Shown in pieces: positions 56,068 through 64,000 of a stretch of 64,000 nt of DNA. The position numbers were made by a program, and so were the translations under genes. This DNA is from Gymnogyps californianus (Eukaryota; Chordata; Aves; Accipitriformes; Cathartidae). The notes below the pieces were generated by a model. It was not told where the DNA came from. It saw only the letters and a program-made list of their open reading frames with translations, and ran no database searches. Numbering within the stretch: position 1 is the stretch's first letter; each line of letters starts with the position of its first letter. The stretch spans positions 42,703,175 to 42,767,174 of the forward strand of contig NC_059500.1 in the NCBI RefSeq assembly GCF_018139145.2, written 5' to 3'.

Positions 56068-58194
56068 CTGCAAGTGACAAGAAGAAAGAAGTTCAATTAG
56101 ATAAATTCTCAGATGCGACTGTCACCCACGAACACAGAAGATATGTTTGTTTGGTTTTTTCATCTCTAGTTATCCTCTGGCCAAGACAGATTCTCAAAAT
56201 AACAAAAGTATTTGGACACCAATTCAACAATACCTAGGAAGCTAATTATTTCTGGCTAAAAAGTTTTCCTTAAAAAACACAGTTTAGAACTGACACAAAG
56301 AAAAGTTAATTCTGATTATGCAATCATTTAAAGAAAAAATCTTCAGGAGATGTAATAAAAAAAATAAACAAAATACTGTGTATCAAACTAAACTCTCTCC
56401 TAAGAGGCAAAAAGAAGGGTCATTTCAAATTACAGCAATGCCACTGTAAGAGAAGGGAACAAATAAACCAGTTACTTCTATACTAACACTGCATATCATG
56501 AGAACATTAGCAATGCAATATACAACTTCACTGATAAATCATTCTACCACATATTTTAGAATGGGATACTGCAGGCTTGTATCACATTTATGCTGTTATC
56601 AAACCCAAGTAACAGTAGTTACTTTCATGTTGCAATTGTGATCAGAAATGAATAATATACAATGTTTTATTTCCATACTGGAGATCAATTCTTATTCTGT
56701 GTATTTAAACTGCAAATCTCAATAGAGACAGAGGAGATTTGGAGAGATAACACAAGAATTACAGCTCCAGAAACAGAATATTTAAAGCCATATAGACTTT
56801 CTTACAATAAATCATAACTTTCTTATAATAAATTGTAACCAGGATCAGTTCATTATACGGTAGGACGGAACGCTCTTCCTCTTGCAAAGTCACTAACTGT
56901 ATGACGAAGACATACAAAGTTGTGCAATTTAGGCTTCCTTCTTTTAACAGCCTTTTTGCTATGCTTTTAAATTGCGAATGCTTAGAAAAGAACCTATAGA
57001 ACAGAAAGGCTCAGAACTAGCAGTAAGAAAGTCAGAACCACATATAAAATAAATCTGGGTTCAAGGAATATTACAGTTACAGAGCTACATAACCAGAAGA
57101 CATGGTACGCTAGAGGTAAGGGTACATGTGAAACTAACTCTGCCCCCTTGTGCATACTGTGATACACTCAAGTTAACACACACGACTTTGCAATAGAATT
57201 TCTTCGTTTCTCTAAAATCCACCTAAACTCACGTAGGTTATTTATGCAGCCATTTCTGTGTTACACTGTCCCAGTATCTTCTCACTGGTCTTCACTGTTT
57301 ATGCAAGTCCTCATCTTGTTAAAGTTATGCATTTTAATACATTTTTTACATTCATCTACTACACCTTTTTCTGTTTATTCAGCAGCACAGATACCTTAAA
57401 GGACACTTGAGGATATGTTCTGTTCACCACAAAGCTAACTTACCTGCTAATTTCAAAGGTCTACATGTGCCTATAATATCAGATATCCCACAACGTAAAA
57501 CTTAAATACCCCTTTAAATAGACAGTGCTCACTATACTAGTTGACACAGACATTTACGAACTGCTTGTTACACAGAGCAGTACAGGGAGCGACAAGATCT
57601 GTGCATCTAAGCTTCAGCCAGAGAAGTTGCATGATCCAATACAGCATTACTTGAGAAACAATATTTGTTTAAGGAATTGTAGATCATAATATAATGCACA
57701 GCTGCAAAGTACGTGTGCTGTAGTGGTTCAAGCACCATTAATTTAGTCATTTCCAAATTTTGTGTCCCAGCCACGCTGCTATTTTTTTTTAAAGGAATCT
57801 CCCGAGTGCCTTAAAACCAAAGAGAAAACTACACATCCTGCTCTTCAAGGCTTTTCCATACAAAGAGAAAACTCCAAAGTGCCGCTGTCCTGACTTGAGC
57901 TGAAGCCCCCCTGACCTGCCATTTAAAACACATACGTGCCTTAGGAAATAAAAGCACGTGATGCTTTCCTCCGCTGCAAAATAACTCCTCCTACCCATCT
58001 TTAAAATGTCTGTCGCAACCTTACCCACCTCCTGCGCAGCTGCTGGGGGCAGCCTTTGCCTTGGCTGTGCTCAGCAGAAGACCACTCTACCACCACAGCT
58101 ACGTTAGCTGGATGCCTCTACTGCACTGCTTAGGAACTGAGAATAAAACTGGCTCGAAGTACCATGCAGGAGCTCAACGTGTAATTTTAAAAGG

Positions 58195-58300
58195 CTTGTA
58201 GATTCACAGATTTCAAGGCCAGAAGGGACTGTTACAATTGTCCTATCTGACCTCCTGAGTAACACAGGCTGTAAAACTTCACTGACTTCTCCATCAAATC
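58195..58300 (-). mobile_element. Ancient CR1-type LINE 3' fragment
   Basis: GATTCACAGATTTCAAGGCC, AGAAGGGACTGTTACAATTG, then CTGACCTCCTGAGTAACACA match the 3' end style of old amniote (turtle-type) CR1 elements. Minus orientation. The right edge is unclear. Confidence 0.7.
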
Positions 58301-60083
58301 CGTAAATTCTAGTTCAGCTAGAATACAGCTTAGTCAACAAAAATAATTTTATTCAACTCACTCTGAGGCATTTCTTCTCAATTAAGGTACTCAAGCCCAG
58401 CTATTTCAAGCTATTTCAGCTATGATGTTTTCCTTTTGATCACTTCCCTCCCCCTCCCCAACAGAAGAAGTATGTCTCTCTTCTACTGCTCTTCTGGTCA
58501 AAAAGTGGTTGAAACATATTTACTCAGTATTTATACAAAAATTCACCTCCAGCAGATTCTGAGCCTGGGAAACATTAAGCTAAAAAGCATCTTCCAAAAA
58601 GCTGTAAGTAACTGAAAACAGGTGACTGAATATGAACGGTTACGCAACTGTAATAAACCTCTTGCTATCAATCCCACTGGAGTACAGAACAGCGAGTCTT
58701 TTCATGCTGTATGCAGGAAAGTGAGCTGATGGATACAGCACTCAGCTCAACCTACGGAGAAGAAAAAGAGCTCGCTAACAGCTTCAAGAGATGCCAAGAC
58801 GTTCCCCAGCAGCACTTCTCAGCTATGCCAGGGGCCTGCCAGGCCAGTTACAACAAAGCTGAGAAGCCCTCGCTATGCCAAAGCAGGTGTTTACACTATT
58901 TCCTTATTAAAATGGTCTTCACTTCCCCTAACAGTGAGCGTCCCCAGTTGCATGGTTGTGCGTACAGTTATGTTTTATCACACTTGGGCAGCAAGGAAAC
59001 AGCCCAACTGAGCAGCAGTGGACCGTAAAGGCACAGCACAACCGAGACACAGGCTGCCTTCCTTTGGAGACCACAGGCAGCAGGAAGGCATGAAGGAAAA
59101 CAGTGTGTGTGCACAAAGGATAGGAAGGACATTACATGTTCTGTACCAAAAACATCTTATACCAGACATTTTCACATAGTAAATACAAAGTACCCTCTAC
59201 CTTGACACTGCAACTATTTCTGCAGTTAACTGTATGGGATAATACCACAGCAACAAGCTTGACTGTTTACCACAAAACATACAAGAGGAGGAGTTAGCCG
59301 CCGGAAGCTAGCTAGAGTGGCTTTCTTGCGACACCGCCCTGAAACTTGAAGGTACTGATGACATAGGTTAGCATCTCGGTAGACCTATTCCTACTGCCAT
59401 TGGAGGGGGCCTGGAAACTCGTTCTTCCTTGCATAAGGTACAAAGTCAAAATAACTCAGGAGTCCACTTCACATTTCTACGCTCATACAGATTTTTAAAA
59501 CCCTGTGTTTAAAAAACAGTTCAGGATCTTCTCTTTTCTCTCAGATGTCAGGCCAATAGGTTTTTCATGATCAACCTAACCAGCAGGAGAAAGAAAAGGT
59601 ATGATTTCATAAAATCAGGCAGCCAATTCCTCACATGGAAAGCCAAAGTTGCCTCAGAAACACGGCTGCTTCCGCGGTCATCTAATTTGCCTCTTTTGTC
59701 CCATGGGACCAGGCTTTAGAGAGGCATCATTTATTTACAGGCCTTTCCACTGGGCTTCAGTTATCGGCCAATAATACTGTGGACACAGGCACTTCTAATG
59801 GCCTATGTTTTGAAACCAAGTCTAATCTGATGGCGCAGCGCCCAAACTCCTTTTCCAGCATAGCCATTAAAGGATGTAGGTTATTGCTGTTGTCACCATT
59901 GATATTTGTCATTGTAATGTAATTAGGGCCCTAAAATGATGCATTACAGCCCTTGGCACAGCTTCTATTAAAATCTTTTCTTCTGCTCACTGAACTGCGA
60001 CCTGCTTTCTGATGAATAACAGACAGACAGCTTTAGGGTGAGGAACAGATTCATCAAAGAAGTATTTTTCAGCTCTGGAAATA

Positions 60084-60103
60084 AAATAAATAAATAAATA
60101 AAT
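60084..60103. repeat. (AAAT)n microsatellite
   Basis: Five AAAT units. Confidence 0.75.
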
Positions 60104-62912
60104 TACAGAGGACAACCTAAGAAGAAAAGTACAAGGCGGGGGGGGCACACAGCACATTTGAATTTCATCTGACCACTTGAAATTCTGATTGCATCTGATG
60201 AATCTTTCTTAGGAAAATATATTCCCAGCCTGTGAATCACATGGTTAATCAGGGCTCTAATCTGCTATCCATCAGCCTATGCCAGCACTGTAACTTCCAA
60301 TCAAATTTATAGGTTATGTGGGTCACGCATCCCTGAACAACTACATTCACGGATATCCCATTTAAACTGGCACAGATTCTGAAATGCTGTTGTTAGGGTT
60401 ACTGAATGTTATAATACTATTCAAAGCTTTATGAAAGCTCCTGATAAACAGCTGCTAAATTATTGCCTGTGGATACAGCGTGATGCTCTGAAATAGCATT
60501 AATGGCCCAATAAAAGGGCAATTGTTCATGCCAAAATATAAAAAGGATAGCTTTTGCTGCCATAGTTTGTCAAATATGTTAACAAACACCGACACTTACA
60601 TTACTTCTTTCCCTAAACACAGAAGATGTTTGGTTTTGCATAAAAACACACCAGCATGGAACCAGAAAAGATGAGGGAGAGGTAGGCAGGGAAGGCTCGG
60701 CTGAAATCGTCTTTTTACTTATCTAATGCAAGTTTGTATTGTTTGCATCCTTTGGGCAACACCTACAAAAGACACTATTTTAACAGTTTTGAGCTCCTTT
60801 CATAGCCACTTACGTGGCATCTTTTTTAAAAAGAGAGAGAAAGCTTAAATATTTATTAACTACAATGTTAATAACTTTTTCATTTTGTTATGCGTATAAA
60901 GAGACAATAATAAAATCACTGTGCCAGAACTTGATCCAAGTAAAGGAATGAAGACCCATATAAGTTAACAGTCCCTCAGCATTATTGCAGGGATACAACA
61001 CAAGAGCAACAGCTCAGGTCCCCTATTCAGCCAACAAAATCTTTTTGACCAAAGCCGATGGTTAAATGGTTCTTAATAGCCTAAATATGCCTAAAAACCT
61101 GACCCTTAAGTTGGTAAGTGCCTATAAAGCATTCCGAAAAACGTTCAAAGATAAGCCTGTGGGCAAGGCTACACCTCAGGTCCTGCGAGGTAACCCAGCC
61201 CCTGAAGGGGGCTCAGCAAAGCTGGTCCTTGGGGTACAACCACGGCCCCGCAGCTACCAGCTGTACGCAGAGGGGAGCATGTGACAGACCATTAAACTCC
61301 TAAATCCCTTTGAGGATGACAGCGCAGGGGTTTAATTCAATTTACCCTTGCCACACACAGCTAAAATAGGACATAAGCACACGGTAAAATATGGAGAAGT
61401 GTTTAAGTGCCTTGATAAGTATTTTAGCATATGTCCGAATTCTTAGCACAGATGGGGACTAAAAGAGAAGCAAGAGCCATATAAACTCCAGATATTAAAA
61501 TACTCAGAAATGTTCTAATGCATAGGGAGTTCAGAATCAATTTGTTGCTTAAAAACCTCCATTTGCATTCTTTTTTGGCAGAGGGAAAAAAGAGAATTGG
61601 TATTTTATTTATAGTATATAAACTTCAGGAAAATATTTCCACTATATTTCACAAAGTTCCATAGTTATTACAATTATAAAAAATCGCTGGTAAAGAATTA
61701 CCACTGGAGGCTGTAGGTCTGTCAGTGGAATGGAAACAAAACTACTATATATGTATTGTTGAAATAAAACAGAATAATAAAACACTATTGGGAAACCCAT
61801 TTCAGCAGCCAGTAGGAAAAAGAATATATGCAATTACACTTTCAGAAAAATAATCTGAAACAACTGTTATTTCAGGTTTAATTTGTTCTACACAATGCAG
61901 CCTTTGCCAAAAAGATCAATCTAGTTTATTAAGTGCTTACCAAGAACACATGCACACACCCATAATATCTAAACAAGCATTTCACAAATTAGCGAGAACA
62001 AAAAACATTATTACACTGTATGAGACATATCACGATTCTGAATAAAGCAAACAAAAAAGCTAATCTTAGTATTTCACAGAAAATTAACTCTTCTTTCATA
62101 AAGAAGAATGTGTTTTGTTTAATCACAGACTGTTGTCTGGAAGTGCTTACTCCAGTTCTACAGAACCGGAGGAAATACTGCAAACCCTGAATATAAAACT
62201 TCTCTTCAGCCCTAACGGAACAGTGTTTGGAAACTGAGCCACAAAGAGTCTAGTCTTGTAGTCAAAGAGAGTGGAGGGAAAAGTTCTCTGGTGAGAAGGA
62301 TACTAAACAGAAAACAACTTCCTCATTAGCCCAACTGCTCAAGTTTAGGACATTTAATTTGAGCAACGCATGTACGAGTTGAACGCAAGTGCGACCACCA
62401 GACTCTGCCAAATAATCACGAGTACATTCTCCACCTCACTTTCCTATCAGCCTTCCTTACAAACATCCCAGCTAAGCTCATGAAGTACTGTAAACTTGAT
62501 ACTTACCCTTTTTAAGTTAATTTAGGTGCTTATTTTGCAAAAAACACTGCAGACAGCAACATAAGCAATAAATCGGAGTGGCAGAATTTTCAAAATCCAT
62601 TTTCTAATATATATCCTGATCTGTGGGCTGCTGAAATGAACTGATAAGACATGGCTTTTATTTAATGTGTCAAGAACCACGTGGAGTTCAACTGAGCAAG
62701 AAAGGATACATATTGAATCATTCATGATTAAGACAATAAAAAGCAAGTCAAGTAAGGTGACATATAAACATGCTTCAAGCCTGTCACTTGAGGAAGTCGA
62801 TGTTTTTTGTTAATATCGACTTCTACCAGCAAATAGGGGAACAGAAATGCACAGCCTGGAGATCCCCATAGTCCTTCAGTTGTTCAGGCTGCCACCACGT
62901 AGTAAGCTGCAT

Positions 62913-62933
62913 CCTGCCCTGCCCTGCCCTGCC
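62913..62933. repeat. (CTGCC)n microsatellite
   Basis: About four CTGCC units. Confidence 0.75.
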
Positions 62934-63702
62934 ACAAGCACCTGCAGAGCATCCAGAAAAAAGGCTGCAAGTGGAACTTGGAATGGCAGAGACTGGCTTC
63001 AATTTCCCTTCCTCGAAGACAGCAGGAAACACTTGCTGAAAAAGCAGACAGAAAAGAGTAAAAAGGGGACACTGCCACGGGAGGTGCTTTTTCCATCCGT
63101 AGAGCTTTGAAGTCCTCTGTAAGGTACTATCCTTTCACCTACCAGCAGTCCTCAGCATTTCACAGCAATACTTCTTTTGTGAAATATGGCCTCATAATAT
63201 AGGGATGAGAAGTTTCCACCACTCACCACCAACTGAAGGAATTTGACTTCATAGTTTAAAAAAACAAAACTTTTTTTTAAGCTTATAAACCCGTGGCATC
63301 ACAGTAAGCCAGCTTCAGCTCCGAGTTCAGTCTTTTGCATCTGTCTCCTAGCTGCAATTAGGTCAGAATTTCCCATTTTAATCTTTCCCATAACAGCTGA
63401 AACACAGCAGCATATGCACAATCACCAGTCTCCTACTGCTCGATTCCTCCCCTCACACACCCTCCAAAGAGTCTGACCAGTTCTTCTGTGCCTGCTGGAA
63501 ATGGCACAAGCCGGTCTGAGCCTGTCCTTGCAACTATATGCATACAGTGCTTTTAGTGTGCAGTTTTAATTTAACTGGATGCAGGAAGTCCCCTATTTAT
63601 TTACATCACAAGTTCATACTCTGTTTCTCAGGGGTAGCAGGAAAAGTAGTCAGAAAGAAATACTGCAGATCAGTAGCTTCAATGTGTACCTCGTGAAAAA
63701 CT

Positions 63703-63724
63703 AAAAAAAAAAAAAAAAAAAAAA
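63703..63724. repeat. A22 homopolymer
   Basis: Twenty-two uninterrupted A followed by GGTGAGAGAG. Confidence 0.8.
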
Positions 63725-64000
63725 GGTGAGAGAGAGTCAAAACCTGTTCTCAGTAGGCTTATGTTTAACTTGAGGTGTCCTTAACTGCCCTGGAAAAATT
63801 ATTGAGGCAGCAGCATTTCAGGAAAAAGCTAAAAATCTCTAGCACGTGATTCTAAAAGAAACCATGCTTTTGAAATGTACATATATAGTGCTTAGGAAAG
63901 GGGGTTCTGATGCTTTATTTAAATGTTACCAGAAAATAAACACTAAAATTGTTTTCCCTCTACAAAGTAGAACTGTCAGTGTCCACTTCTGATCCACACC

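Larger units (their letters stand above)
56068..64000. other. TLE4 intron 4 (continues past the window)
   Basis: 7.9 kb with no exon found. It holds an old CR1-like fragment (about 58195-58300), an (AAAT)n tract (60084-60103), a (CTGCC)n tract (62913-62933) and an A22 run (63703-63724). The stretch at 59690-60560 looks unusually free of repeats and rich in homeodomain-type TAAT cores. Confidence 0.75.

Overview
The window is vertebrate nuclear DNA, almost certainly from a bird. Small well-spliced exons sit in long AT-rich introns, and the interspersed repeats are CR1 LINE 3' ends plus three copies of one roughly 595-bp ERVL-type LTR that opens TGTCCTGG/TGTGCTGG. There is no sign of prokaryotic, plasmid or phage sequence. 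The only gene I can support is TLE4, a Groucho/TLE transcriptional co-repressor, on the minus strand. TLE4 rather than TLE1 is indicated by paralog-specific residues ([25 protein letters not shown]). In chicken TLE4 lies on chromosome Z, so this may be Z-linked, but that is inference.

Layout, low to high coordinates. 1-12.7 kb: sequence downstream of TLE4, with one solo LTR (1055-1646, 5-bp target-site duplication), a CR1 3' end (about 2408-2868) and an older CR1-like piece (about 5710-6360). 12.7-13.0 kb: likely TLE4 3' UTR. 13.0-20.1 kb: six exons for the C-terminal WD40 beta-propeller. 23.8-27.4 kb: six exons for the CcN and SP regions and the join into the propeller. 27.4-46.8 kb: a long intronic stretch with a 500-N assembly gap (43482-43981); the GP-domain exon(s) expected here were not found. 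46.8 and 56.0 kb: two exons ending the N-terminal Q (tetramerisation) domain. 56.1-64.0 kb: intron. The exons for about the first 84 residues lie beyond position 64000. Exon numbers below assume the usual 20-exon TLE layout, from memory.

The fourteen exons found encode about 616 residues. Adding about 84 N-terminal and about 73 GP-region residues gives the roughly 773 residues I recall for human TLE4, so nothing else seems to be missing.

Main oddities: (1) exon 18 is one base short of the expected phase, which frameshifts the propeller and puts a stop at 16771-16773; (2) the short intron just before exon 19 is mostly filled by a decayed ERVL fragment and its LTR; (3) a CpG island lies inside the intron between exons 5 and 6; (4) the intron between exons 14 and 15 holds two diverged copies of a roughly 170-bp segment 715 bp apart; (5) there is an imperfect palindrome of about 108 bp near 33.16 kb. 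I found no previously undescribed multi-gene system.
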